Shown here one piece after another: positions 47,340-55,939 of a stretch of DNA of 64,000 nt; position 1 is the first letter of the stretch, and each line of letters starts with the position of its first letter. This DNA comes from Acidobacteriota bacterium (GTDB lineage: Bacteria; Acidobacteriota; Thermoanaerobaculia; UBA5066), in the NCBI GenBank assembly GCA_008363385.1, contig RHKY01000016.1, positions 1 through 64,000 on the forward strand, given 5' to 3'. The position numbers and the translations under genes are program-made. A model generated the notes under the pieces. It ran no database searches, had not been told where the DNA came from, and was given only the letters and a program-made list of their open reading frames with translations.

Positions 47340-48986
47340 TCAGAAGAGGTACCGCGCACGGACCTGGACCTGGCGGGCCTCGCCGGAGGCGCCGTCCTTG
47401 TTCACCCGCTGGCCCCAGATGTACTGGGCGCCGACCTCGGCGCTCCGGAAAGGGGTCCAGACGAGGTTGAGGCTCAGCCGGTTGGTCTTCCGGTAGGCGC
47501 TCGGGGCCTGGAAGTCGAGGTTGTCGACGTGGACGGCGCCCCAGACCAGCGAAGAGCGGAGGTACCCGGCCTTCCCGGCCGTCCCGAGCCAGCGGTGGGA
47601 GTACGAGCCGTACCAGCCCCAGTGGCCGAGGAGAACGAGCTCTCCCGTTGCCGGGTCGAAGACCCCGTCCTGGCCCCCGGCCGAGTTCAGGTCGTTGATG
47701 AAGCGGGCGATCCCCTCTCCGCCGTTGACCTGGAACGTGAAGAGGTCCCCCGCGGCCCAGGGCAGCTCCGAGATCGTCCCGCTCGCCGAGAGCCCCCAGC
47801 CCGTCGCTTGCGCGATCTCGTTAGGCCGGCTCGCCGACTCGCCCCGGATGCTCCGGAGGACCGCGGCCCCCTGGAGGCGGGTGGCAGCGGAGGGGGTCCA
47901 CGTTCCCCGGACGACGAGGTCGGGGACCTGGTTGACGCTCCGGACCGTCGTCCCGTCGACGTCGGTGAGGGAGGCGTTCGGGTACTCGGCCGACGCCGCG
48001 AGGAGGAGGACGCGGCTGACTCGCTGCGTGTACCGGAACTGGGCCTGGCGCTGGACGTTCTCGGCGTTCACGCCCTCGAAGTCGATGTCGCCGTTGTCCG
48101 CGTCGGGGTCCGAGAAGGTGGACCAGGTCTGGCCGGCGAGGAGGCGGCCGGCCTGGACGTAGGCGTGGCGGAGCCGGAAGCCGTTCGAGGAGCCCGCGAA
48201 GTCCCCCTCGACGAAGGCGCGGACCCCGCGGTCGCCCGGCCCCTTGGTCCTGACGTCGAAGTTCAGGCTGCTCGGGTTCGCCCAGATGGACGAGCGCGGC
48301 CCCTTCTCGGCTCCGGGGTCGCCCGCGACAGGGATCGTGTAGGTGAGGAAGCGGTCGTCGGAGCCGAGGGCGTCCTGAGTGTTGACCGCGCTCACCCAGA
48401 CCGACCCGCCGAACTTGATGGCGGCGGCGGAGCCCGGGATCCGGATCGACCCTGGGAAGTCGCCGGCCGAGACGACCTCGGGCGGCAGGTCCGGCTTCTG
48501 CTTCGTCGCGTCCTCGAGCTTCGCGAGCCGCTCGGCGAGCTCCTTCGACGGCAGGGCGAGGTTCGGGATCGACTGCTCCATCTCGTCGAGGCGGACCTTC
48601 TGGACCTCGACCTCGGCGGCGAGCGCGTCGAGCTTCGCGGCGCGCTCGTCGTTCGCGGCCCTCTGGGCCTCGAGAGCGGCGCGCTCCTTCTCCAGCGCCT
48701 CCCGCTCCTCGCGAAGCTGCCGAGCAGTCGCCTCCAGGGCCTCGCGCTCGCGGGCGAGGGCGGCCCGCTCCTCGGCGAGGAGCCGCTCGAGCTCCCGTCG
48801 CTGGGCCGGTGTGAAGGGGTCCTTCGGCTTCCGCTTCGCCGGGGTCTTCGCCTGTGTCTTCGGGGGAGGCGGATCGCCCGCTGCGGCCGGGGCCTGGGCT
48901 TCTGCGGAGAAGCCCGCCAGCAGGAGGATCCCGAGGACGAGGGCGGCAACCGAGGCACGGCGCCCGCTCCGCCGGACGAGACTCAT
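47340..48986 (-). CDS. DcaP-like outer-membrane porin with N-terminal coiled coil
   Basis: 548 residues from ATG 48986, the first Met of a convincing signal peptide (MSLVRRSGRRASVAALVLGILLLAGFSAEAQA). Residues ~55-165 are a long charged coiled coil rich in Glu, Arg and Ala (REREALEATARQLREEREAL). The barrel then begins at FPGSIRIPGSAAAIKFGG and shows DcaP/porin landmarks (RLRHAYVQAGRLLAGQTWSTFSDPD, NAENVQRQAQFRY), ending in QVQVRARYLF. The family takes up negatively charged small molecules across the outer membrane as trimers. The upstream reading frame is open for another ~95 codons but lacks family character. Confidence 0.87.
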   Translation of the reverse strand: MSLVRRSGRRASVAALVLGILLLAGFSAEAQAPAAAGDPPPPKTQAKTPAKRKPKDPFTPAQRRELERLLAEERAALAREREALEATARQLREEREALEKERAALEAQRAANDERAAKLDALAAEVEVQKVRLDEMEQSIPNLALPSKELAERLAKLEDATKQKPDLPPEVVSAGDFPGSIRIPGSAAAIKFGGSVWVSAVNTQDALGSDDRFLTYTIPVAGDPGAEKGPRSSIWANPSSLNFDVRTKGPGDRGVRAFVEGDFAGSSNGFRLRHAYVQAGRLLAGQTWSTFSDPDADNGDIDFEGVNAENVQRQAQFRYTQRVSRVLLLAASAEYPNASLTDVDGTTVRSVNQVPDLVVRGTWTPSAATRLQGAAVLRSIRGESASRPNEIAQATGWGLSASGTISELPWAAGDLFTFQVNGGEGIARFINDLNSAGGQDGVFDPATGELVLLGHWGWYGSYSHRWLGTAGKAGYLRSSLVWGAVHVDNLDFQAPSAYRKTNRLSLNLVWTPFRSAEVGAQYIWGQRVNKDGASGEARQVQVRARYLF

Positions 48987-49072
48987 CCCTGCGACTGCGA
49001 GTCGACGACGCAAGTCGTGCCCCGGCGAGAGGCTAGCATCGAACGAATCCCCGGGGCCTCCGTTCGCGAGGG

Positions 49073-49092
49073 TTGCCGAAAAGCGACACGGT
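49073..49092 (+). promoter_or_regulatory. Upstream motif shared with 61893-61912
   Basis: TTGCCGAA-AA-GCGA-C-ACGGT lies about 70 bases before ATG 49162. A copy differing at three positions lies in the leader of the RND adaptor gene at 62054. In both places a TAGAAT follows further downstream. It is a possible regulator site or promoter element. Confidence 0.35.
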
Positions 49093-49161
49093 GGAAGGAC
49101 CCCGTCGGAACGGCAGCCGGACCACGCGCCGCGGCGCTTCCCCACGCGAGCGGCCCGTAGA

Positions 49162-49839
49162 ATGAAGCGGACCGTGCGTCGACGAACCGCGCTCCGCCTC
49201 CTCCTCTCCGCCGTGTCGCTGGCCCTCCTCTCCCGGCCTCTCGTGGCCCTGGGCCAGGCAAAGGGGATCGACGTCACCCCGACGGTCGGCTACCGCTTCG
49301 ACGGGACGCTCTCGACGGAAACCGGGACGCTGATCGGGTCGGTCGACGTCCCCGGCTCCGTCAGCTTCGGTCTGACGGTCGAGCTCCCGATCCACCCGAG
49401 CTGGAACGTCGAGGTCCTCTGGAGCCACCAGGACAGCGTGATGAGGGCGGACTTCTACGACGACCCCCCGCCCGGAATCGACCCGGAGTTCTCGGACCTG
49501 GCGGTCGACACGATCCAGGCCGGAGCGCTCTGGCAGTCGGGGAAGAAGGGCGACCGGGTGCGCGGCTATCTCGACTTCCTCCTCGGGGCGACGCTCTTGA
49601 GGCCGTCGTCCGAGTTCAGCGCGCTCACGCGCTTCTCCACGGCCCTCGGCGGCGGGGGCAAGCTCATGCTCTCCGACCGCGTGGGCCTGCGGGCCGGGTT
49701 CCGCTGGACGCTGACCTGGCTGGGCGCCGAGAACGCGGGCTACGCGTGGTGCAGCCCGTCCTGGGGCTGCTACGAGTACTACGACACGAACTACCTGAGC
49801 CAGGTCGACACGCACCTCGGCCTCGTCGTCCGGTTCTGA
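49162..49839 (+). CDS. Small outer-membrane beta-barrel protein
   Basis: 225 residues from ATG 49162. A signal peptide ends in ALGQA. The mature part alternates hydrophobic strands typical of OmpW/OmpA-like barrels: DVTPTVGYRFDGTLS, FGLTVELPIHPSWNVEVLWSHQDS, LRAGFRWTLTWL, ending in DTHLGLVVRF with a terminal Phe. Cys pairs in WCSPSWGC may form a disulphide. It is divergent from the DcaP-like gene. Confidence 0.8.
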   Translation: MKRTVRRRTALRLLLSAVSLALLSRPLVALGQAKGIDVTPTVGYRFDGTLSTETGTLIGSVDVPGSVSFGLTVELPIHPSWNVEVLWSHQDSVMRADFYDDPPPGIDPEFSDLAVDTIQAGALWQSGKKGDRVRGYLDFLLGATLLRPSSEFSALTRFSTALGGGGKLMLSDRVGLRAGFRWTLTWLGAENAGYAWCSPSWGCYEYYDTNYLSQVDTHLGLVVRF

Positions 49840-49841
49840 GC

Positions 49842-49864
49842 CCCGGCGCAGAGCACCTGCCGGG
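49842..49864 (+). terminator. Hairpin after barrel-protein gene
   Basis: CCCGGC (49842-49847) and GCCGGG (49859-49864) form a six-pair GC stem with an 11-base loop immediately after the stop codon. No U-tract follows. Confidence 0.4.
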
Positions 49865-49884
49865 CCGCGGGTTAACCTCGCTCC

Positions 49885-52800
49885 GTGACGCGAGGTCCGG
49901 CGGACGACGCCGAGGTCGAAGAGGCCCGCCCGGGGTCCGGGCAGAGCGACCCGGTCGCGACCCTCGTCCGGGGGGCGGCGAACGGGCTCGTCCTCGCCCT
50001 CTGCCTGGCCGGCGCGTTCTGGGCGGGGCCAGCCGTGCCGGACCCTGTCCGGGCGGCTCTCGGCGCGGCCCTGGTCGCCGCGATCGCGTCGGCTTCCTGG
50101 CGCCTTTCACCGCTGGCGTTCCGCGGCCAGTGGCTCCCCGAGCGCCTCGTCGCGGCCCAGGTGACGGCGCTCGGGGCCGCCGTCCTCCCGGCAACGGTGC
50201 TCGGCCACTTCGGCCTGCTCTCGGCTCGCGGCGTCTTCGCCTCGGCGGCCGCGTTCTTCGCGGCCTCGCTCCTCGCCCGGCCGCCCGAGGCGTCGGGGCC
50301 TGCTGGCCCGGTCCACGGTCCCGAGCGGCACGTCCTCGGCGCTGCGGTCCTCGGGGTGGCGGCGTTCGTCCTCGTCTCGGCCTACGCGGCCCGGGACCTG
50401 CCGCCGGGCGTCCACGCCTACGACGACACCTCGTACCACCTCACGGCGGTGGCCACATGGCGCGACTCCGGCGACCTCCGGATGGTCAAGTTCCCGGTGG
50501 GGGACGGGGCGACCGCGTTCTACCCGATCGCCGGGGAGCTCTGGTCCTTCTTCCTCCTCTCCGCCCTCGACCCGAGCGACTACCTCGCCCGGTTCTCGGA
50601 GCTCCCGTTCGCGGTGGGGGCGCTCTTCGCGATCGCCGCGATCGCCAGGCGGCTCGGCGCGAGCGTCCCGGCGGCCGGGGCCGGTGCCCTCCTCTACGCC
50701 ACGGTCCCGCGGGTCTTCCCGGAGCTGATGCTCAGCGCCGGGAACGACAACGTCGTGGCGTTCCTGGTCCTCGCCCTGGTGCTCGCGCTCCTCTCGCTCT
50801 CCGCGAGCCCGGTGCCGTCCGCGGCCGCCTTCGCGGGCCTGACGTTCGGCCTCCTCGTCGGGACGAAGTACACGGGGCTCATCCTGTCGCTCCCGCTCCT
50901 CGCCCTGGTTCCCGCGGCGCTGCTGGCAGGCGGGGCGAAGGCTCGTGGAAGGGGGGGGTGGCCCGGGAGCGCGGCCCTCTTCGGCCTCGTCGCCTCCCTG
51001 GCCGGGGGCTACACGTACCTCCGCAACCTCGTGACGGCGGGGAACCCGGTCTTCCCCGCGCCGGTCCGGCTCCTGGGACGGGTCCTCTTCGAGGGGTGGA
51101 GCGGTGCGTCCGTCGAGGCCTGGAGAGATCGCCCCGAGTACCCGATCGAGCCCTTCCGGTTCCTCCTCGGGAACGTCGAGATGTACGGGCCGCTCTTCCG
51201 CGTCCTCGTCCTCCCGGCGGCCGTCCTGGCCCCGTTCGCGGCCCTCGCCTGGCTGCGCGGCAGGCCGCGCCTCGCGGCAGCCGCGGTCCTCCTCCTGCCG
51301 GCGGTCTTCTACGCCGAGTTCCTCTTCCTGATGATCGACCACCGGGACGTCCGGTACTTCCTCGCGGCGATCGCCCTCGGGTGCGCCGCGGTGGCGTTCT
51401 TCCTCGACCGCCTGCCGGGAGCGACGTGGCTCCGCGGGGGCCTAGCGCTCGCCTCGCTCGGGTTCGTCGCCTCGTCGCTCCAGGGCAAGCTGCGCGCCGG
51501 CGTGCTCGTGGCGGCCGCCCTCGGGGCGTGCCTCCCGGCCCTTCGGCGTCTCCTCGAGGGCCGTGCCTGGGTCGTGCGCGTCGGGGCTCTGCCGCTCGCG
51601 ATCGTCGCCGGCGGGGGAGCGGTCGCGGCGTTCCCGCGGGCGGTCGCGTCCTACGAGGCTCGTCGTCTCGAGGAGAGCGGGGCTGCCGCGGCGCTCCAGC
51701 GTCTCACCAGTGGCCAGCCGGGCGTCGTGGCGGTCGTCGGGACGAACCAGCCGTACCTCTACTCCGGGAGCCGCCTCCAGAACCGGGCCCGCTACGTCCC
51801 GACGGGGAAGGACCTCTCGACGTCGTTCTACGAGTGGCGCGGAGGCCTTCGCTTCCCGAACGACGAGACGGAGCGGAGCGCCTGGCGAGGGCACCTCGTC
51901 GCCCTCGGTGTCGACTTCCTGGTCGTGCACCGGGAGGGGAACGAGCTTCCCGAGCTCGGCTGGATCGAAGCCGAGCCGGACGCGTTCGCCCGGGTCTTTC
52001 GCCGAGGCGTCGCCGACGTGTACCGGGTCCGCCGCGACGTGCTCGTCAGGCCGAGCGTCTCCCCTGGCTTCGCGCTCGACGCTCGCTCTCCGACCGGGGC
52101 GAGCTACCTCGACGGCGACTGGCTGAGAGTCGGCCCGGCGTGGACGGTGCCGGCGTCCGGAGGGACGGTTCACCTGCCGCCCCTCGGCGGGGCCGGGCAT
52201 GTCACGCTGAGGTTCGCGGCGCCCGTTCCCGCGCCCGTGGCGCTGGCCTGGGAGGGGAAGAGCCTGGATCCCGTTCCAGCGGGGGCGACCGTCGCCGAGC
52301 GGGCGGTCCCGGTCTTCCCGGCCGGCCGGACCCGTCGCCTCTGGCTCTCCGCCGGACCGACGGCGCCTCCGGCTCCTCCAAACGCCGTCGGGAGGTCGGG
52401 GGCCGCGACCGAGGCCCCGCTGAGGGTCGAGAGCCGCGGCTTCTGGGCGGGAGGCGAGTCGGCGTTCCGCGTGGGGGACGAGGTCCGGAAGACCTCCGCC
52501 CGGGGGTACACGCTCCTGCGGGTCGGCCCGGGCGGCGGCGTGCGGGAGGTGAGGTCGTTCGACACGGGGGACCCGGGGCGCGGCGCGGCCGCGTCCCGGG
52601 AGATGCTCCGGTGGGTCGCCGGCCTCTCGCCCGGGGAGATCGTCCTCGGGGCGGTGACGGACGACGGGGCCTCGGGGCTCTCGACGGAGGGAGCCGAGGC
52701 GCTCGGCAGGCTCGGGTGCGTGCCGGCCGGCGACGACGCCTTCCGGTGGGGGCACGCCTTCGTCGGCGTCGCCGGAGCGCCGCTCGGGTCCATCCCGGAA

Positions 52801-53247
52801 GCTCGCGACGTGCGGCCGGTGGCGGTGGGCGTCGGGCTCGGCGGCCCGCTCCTCGCGAGCGTCGAGGCGCGGTTCGCCTCCGAGCGGAGCCCCGCGCTCG
52901 AGGTCCCCGACCTCCCTGTCTCGGTGGACAACCCGTCGGAGGACCTCCTGGTGCGGGGCGAGCTCTTCGTCCGGGGCTGGTGCCAGGAGATGGGCGGCGG
53001 CCCCGTCGCCCCGGTGGAGCTCCTCGTCGACGGCTTCCCGCTCCCAGCGCGGCGGCTCTCGCGAGTGCCCCGTCCGGACGTCGCCACGGCGCTGCCGGAG
53101 GTCGGGGACGCCTCGCGGGCGGGGTACGAGGCCTGGGTGGACGTCTCGGGCCTCGCTCCCGGGCCCCACGTCCTCGCGGTCGTCTTCGAGACGCCGGACG
53201 GTCGGTGGCGGCGCTACCCCGACCGCCGGTTCCGGATCGGGCCGTAG
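49885..53247 (+). CDS. GT-C (GT39/PMT-like) membrane glycosyltransferase carrying an ILEI/FAM3-type domain
   Basis: 1120 residues from GTG 49885. Residues ~28-585 hold a dozen or more membrane helices with a first periplasmic loop YDDTSYHLTAVATW, where an Asp-containing acidic motif of GT-C enzymes is expected, and PIAGELWSFFLLSAL. A soluble periplasmic part follows. About residues 846-970 match the ILEI/PANDER (FAM3) fold: VESRGFWAGGES, RGYTLLRVGPGGGVREVRSFDT, SPGEIVLGAVTDDGAS, EALGRLGCV, FVGVAGAPLGS. The last ~110 residues are a beta domain with LFVRGWCQE and APVELLVDGFPL. GT-C enzymes transfer sugars from polyprenyl-phosphate donors; the ILEI module binds glycan in animal POMGNT1. A lipid-linked donor is inferred. 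Confidence 0.8.
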   Translation: MTRGPADDAEVEEARPGSGQSDPVATLVRGAANGLVLALCLAGAFWAGPAVPDPVRAALGAALVAAIASASWRLSPLAFRGQWLPERLVAAQVTALGAAVLPATVLGHFGLLSARGVFASAAAFFAASLLARPPEASGPAGPVHGPERHVLGAAVLGVAAFVLVSAYAARDLPPGVHAYDDTSYHLTAVATWRDSGDLRMVKFPVGDGATAFYPIAGELWSFFLLSALDPSDYLARFSELPFAVGALFAIAAIARRLGASVPAAGAGALLYATVPRVFPELMLSAGNDNVVAFLVLALVLALLSLSASPVPSAAAFAGLTFGLLVGTKYTGLILSLPLLALVPAALLAGGAKARGRGGWPGSAALFGLVASLAGGYTYLRNLVTAGNPVFPAPVRLLGRVLFEGWSGASVEAWRDRPEYPIEPFRFLLGNVEMYGPLFRVLVLPAAVLAPFAALAWLRGRPRLAAAAVLLLPAVFYAEFLFLMIDHRDVRYFLAAIALGCAAVAFFLDRLPGATWLRGGLALASLGFVASSLQGKLRAGVLVAAALGACLPALRRLLEGRAWVVRVGALPLAIVAGGGAVAAFPRAVASYEARRLEESGAAAALQRLTSGQPGVVAVVGTNQPYLYSGSRLQNRARYVPTGKDLSTSFYEWRGGLRFPNDETERSAWRGHLVALGVDFLVVHREGNELPELGWIEAEPDAFARVFRRGVADVYRVRRDVLVRPSVSPGFALDARSPTGASYLDGDWLRVGPAWTVPASGGTVHLPPLGGAGHVTLRFAAPVPAPVALAWEGKSLDPVPAGATVAERAVPVFPAGRTRRLWLSAGPTAPPAPPNAVGRSGAATEAPLRVESRGFWAGGESAFRVGDEVRKTSARGYTLLRVGPGGGVREVRSFDTGDPGRGAAASREMLRWVAGLSPGEIVLGAVTDDGASGLSTEGAEALGRLGCVPAGDDAFRWGHAFVGVAGAPLGSIPEARDVRPVAVGVGLGGPLLASVEARFASERSPALEVPDLPVSVDNPSEDLLVRGELFVRGWCQEMGGGPVAPVELLVDGFPLPARRLSRVPRPDVATALPEVGDASRAGYEAWVDVSGLAPGPHVLAVVFETPDGRWRRYPDRRFRIGP

Positions 53248-53330
53248 GAACGGCCCCACGAGGCCGGGAAGGGGTGCGGTGCGGACGCCCCTGCGCCGGA
53301 ACTATGATCCACGCGAAGGGAGAACCACGA

Positions 53331-53708
53331 ATGCGTCGCACCACCCTCGTCGCCGCCACCCTCGTCGCCGCCGTCGCCCTCGCGTGGGCGCCCGCCGCGG
53401 CCGCCGACTGCCTCCAGGCGATCAAGCCGGGGGCCACGTTCGAGTTCGCGACCGCAGCCGCGGACGGGATGCAGCTCGTGAAGGGGACCGTGAAGGTCGC
53501 CAAGGTCGAAGGGGCCTACGTCGAGTTCCTCGTGACGGCCGGCAAGGAGTCGATGACGATGCCGGGCGGGATCGACGGCTCCAAGCTGATCGTGACGAAC
53601 CCGAAGAACGGCAACGTCTGGGTCGCGACCTGCACGCCGGACGGCCTCGAGGGGGTCTCCTCGATGGCGGGCAAGAGCTCGAAGCTCGGACTGAAGAAGA
53701 CGAAGTAG
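53331..53708 (+). CDS. Small exported protein
   Basis: 125 residues from ATG 53331, with AAGGGAGA upstream. Signal peptide MRRTTLVAATLVAAVALAWAPAAAA. The mature part is a compact beta-rich domain (GATFEFATAAADGMQLVKGTVKVAKVEGAYVEFLVTAGKESMTMPGG) with two Cys (ADCLQAI, ATCTPDG) that could pair, and a Lys-rich tail. I do not recognise the family. A strong palindrome follows at 53738-53761. Confidence 0.75.
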   Translation: MRRTTLVAATLVAAVALAWAPAAAADCLQAIKPGATFEFATAAADGMQLVKGTVKVAKVEGAYVEFLVTAGKESMTMPGGIDGSKLIVTNPKNGNVWVATCTPDGLEGVSSMAGKSSKLGLKKTK

Positions 53709-53737
53709 CCCCGCGACGCGCGGCCGGAAAGAAGGGA

Positions 53738-53761
53738 CGGCGGCCTCCGCGGAGGCCGCCG
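53738..53761 (+). terminator. Strong palindromic hairpin after the small exported protein
   Basis: A perfect 24-base palindrome (arm CGGCGGCCTCC on the left) ends before GCTCGTTCCC. It can form an 11-pair stem with almost no loop, or a 10-pair stem with a four-base loop. Terminator for the 53331 gene, about 30 bases after its stop. Confidence 0.6.
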
Positions 53762-53841
53762 CTCGTTCCCTGGGGAGCGCCGGGCTGCTCGCGGCCCGGT
53801 CGCAGACAGAGCCCCGGCGAGCAGGGCTATCATTCGTTCGA

Positions 53842-55731
53842 ATGCCGACTGCCTTGCCCCGGGGCCGGCGCGCCGCCGGCCTCCCTCTCGTGACGGGAGC
53901 GGCGCTCGCGTGCCTGGCGGCCGTCCCGGCCGCCGCCTCGGCGGCAGAGGAGGAGCGGCCGCCCAAGCGGGTCCTCGTCCTCGATTCCTTCGGCAGGGAC
54001 TTCTCGCCGTACAACGAGTTCTCCTCGACCTTCCGGACGGAGCTGGCGCGCCTGTGGAAGGGACCGATCGAGTTCGTGGAGTTCTCGCTCGAGTCCGTCG
54101 CGTTCGAGGCGCAGGACACGGCCCCTGCGCTCGCGTACCTGCGGGCGCTCCAGGCCGAAAGGCCGCCCGACCTCGTCGTGACGAACGCCGGTCCCGCCGC
54201 GGCGTTCTGGCTCAGGAACCGGGAGGCCCTGGCGCCGGGGCGGCCGACGCTCCTCGGCGCGGTCGAGGAGCGGTACGTCGCGCGGCTGCGCCCGAACCCG
54301 GACGAGCTGGCGGGGTCCTTCCGTCTGTTCACGGCCGGGATCCTCCGGGACTTCCTCGACCTGCGTCCGCAGACGACCGAGGTGCTCGTCGTCTTCGGGG
54401 CCAGCCCGCTGGAGCGCTTCTGGGCGGAGCAGGTGAAGCGGGACTGGGCGCCGTTCCGGGACCGCGTCCGCCTCTCCTTCACGACCGACCTCCCGTTCGA
54501 CGAGGTCGTCGAGCGCTCGTCGCGGCTCCCGGCGAGCTCGGCGATCTTCCTCGGGCTGATGCTCCGCGACGCGGCCGGGATCCCGCACGAGCTGAAGGCC
54601 GCCCTGAGGCGGCTCCACGCGGCCGCCAGCGCCCCGATCTTCAGCTGGTCCGACCACCTCGTCGGGATCGGGACCGTCGGCGGCCGCGTGCTCCGTGCCT
54701 CCGAGCTGGGGAGCCAGACGGCCCGGGCCGCGGCCGCCATCCTGGCCGGGGAACGCACCGCGGGCATCCGGTTCGGCCCGAGCTCCGCGATGCGCCCCGT
54801 CTTCGACGGCCGCGAGCTGCACCGCTGGGGGATCGACGAGTCGCGCCTCCCGCCGGAGAGCGAGGTACGGTTCCGGCCGCCCTCGTTCCTCCAGGAGTAC
54901 CGCTGGCACATCCTCGCCGCGCTGGGGGTGATCGTCGCCCAGGGGGTCGGCATCGCGGCGCTCCTCGAAGGGCGCCGACGCCAGCGGCGGGCGGAGCAAG
55001 AGGCCCTTCGGCTCCGCGACGAGCTGGCGCACGCCGGCCGGGTCACGGTCATGGGGCAGCTGGCCTCGTCGCTGGCGCACGAGCTCGCGCAGCCCCTCGG
55101 GGCGATCCTCCGGAACGCGGAGGCCGCGGAGCTGTTCCTGGGCCAGCTGCCTCCGGACCTCACCGAGGTCCGCGCGATCGTCGCGGACATCCGGAACGAC
55201 GACCACCGAGCGGCGGAGGTCATCTCGCGGATGCGGGGGCTCCTGAAGCGGCGGGAGCTGAAAGCGGAGCCCGTCGACGTCGGGAAGCTCGTCGAGGACG
55301 TGGTGGGGCTCGTCCGGCCGGACGCCCAGGCCCGCGGCGTCGAGGTCGAGCTCGACCTCGCCCGCGACCTCCCGCCCGTCCGCGGCGACGACGTCCACAT
55401 CCAGCAAGTCCTCCTCAACCTCTTCGTCAACGCGATGGACGCGATGGACGGCTCGCCCGCGGGCCGCAAACGGCTCTCCGTCGGGACGCGGGCGTCCGGG
55501 CCGGGCGCCGTCGAGATCGCGGTCGGCGACACGGGCCCCGGTATCCCGGGTGACGACCTCCCGCGGCTGTTCGAGCCCTTCTTCACGACGAAGAAGGGCG
55601 GGATGGGGATGGGCCTGCCGATCTGCCGGACGCTCGTGGAAGCGCACGGCGGCACCGTCGAGGCCGAGAGCCGGCCCGGGGGAGGGGCCCTCTTCCGCGT
55701 GAGGCTCCCGGCGGGCGCCGTCCCGGCCTGA
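53842..55731 (+). CDS. Sensor histidine kinase with periplasmic substrate-binding-like domain
   Basis: 629 residues. A signal sequence precedes a periplasmic domain (about 40-340) of the ABC-substrate-binding-like type (VLVLDSFGRDFSPYNEFSSTFRTEL, DLVVTNAGPAAAFWL). One membrane helix (about 350-375) is followed by a kinase core: H-box SSLAHELAQPLGAILRNAEA with His near residue 412 and Ala where Asn is usual in the HELNQPL form, then N-box NLFVNAMDAMDG, G1 GDTGPGIP, FEPFFTTK and G2 GMGMGLPICRT. There is no receiver domain and no response regulator gene alongside, so the partner lies elsewhere. Downstream RND genes may belong to the same response. Confidence 0.9.
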   Translation: MPTALPRGRRAAGLPLVTGAALACLAAVPAAASAAEEERPPKRVLVLDSFGRDFSPYNEFSSTFRTELARLWKGPIEFVEFSLESVAFEAQDTAPALAYLRALQAERPPDLVVTNAGPAAAFWLRNREALAPGRPTLLGAVEERYVARLRPNPDELAGSFRLFTAGILRDFLDLRPQTTEVLVVFGASPLERFWAEQVKRDWAPFRDRVRLSFTTDLPFDEVVERSSRLPASSAIFLGLMLRDAAGIPHELKAALRRLHAAASAPIFSWSDHLVGIGTVGGRVLRASELGSQTARAAAAILAGERTAGIRFGPSSAMRPVFDGRELHRWGIDESRLPPESEVRFRPPSFLQEYRWHILAALGVIVAQGVGIAALLEGRRRQRRAEQEALRLRDELAHAGRVTVMGQLASSLAHELAQPLGAILRNAEAAELFLGQLPPDLTEVRAIVADIRNDDHRAAEVISRMRGLLKRRELKAEPVDVGKLVEDVVGLVRPDAQARGVEVELDLARDLPPVRGDDVHIQQVLLNLFVNAMDAMDGSPAGRKRLSVGTRASGPGAVEIAVGDTGPGIPGDDLPRLFEPFFTTKKGGMGMGLPICRTLVEAHGGTVEAESRPGGGALFRVRLPAGAVPA

Positions 55732-55939
55732 CGGGAGCACGAGGCCGCCGCTCCCCGGGGGGCCGCCCGGTCGAAGTCCGCCATTTCGTCCAGACCGGAC
55801 GCGGCTTGCGGGGGCCGGGCGGCGCTCCTATTCTGGATCGCCGGGGACGGAGTTTCGCGGCGTGCGGGAGAGGGCCCCGCCTCCGTGTCGGACAGAGGCG
55901 ACGGCGGGCGCAAGGGATCGACGCCGGGAGGAGGACGCG

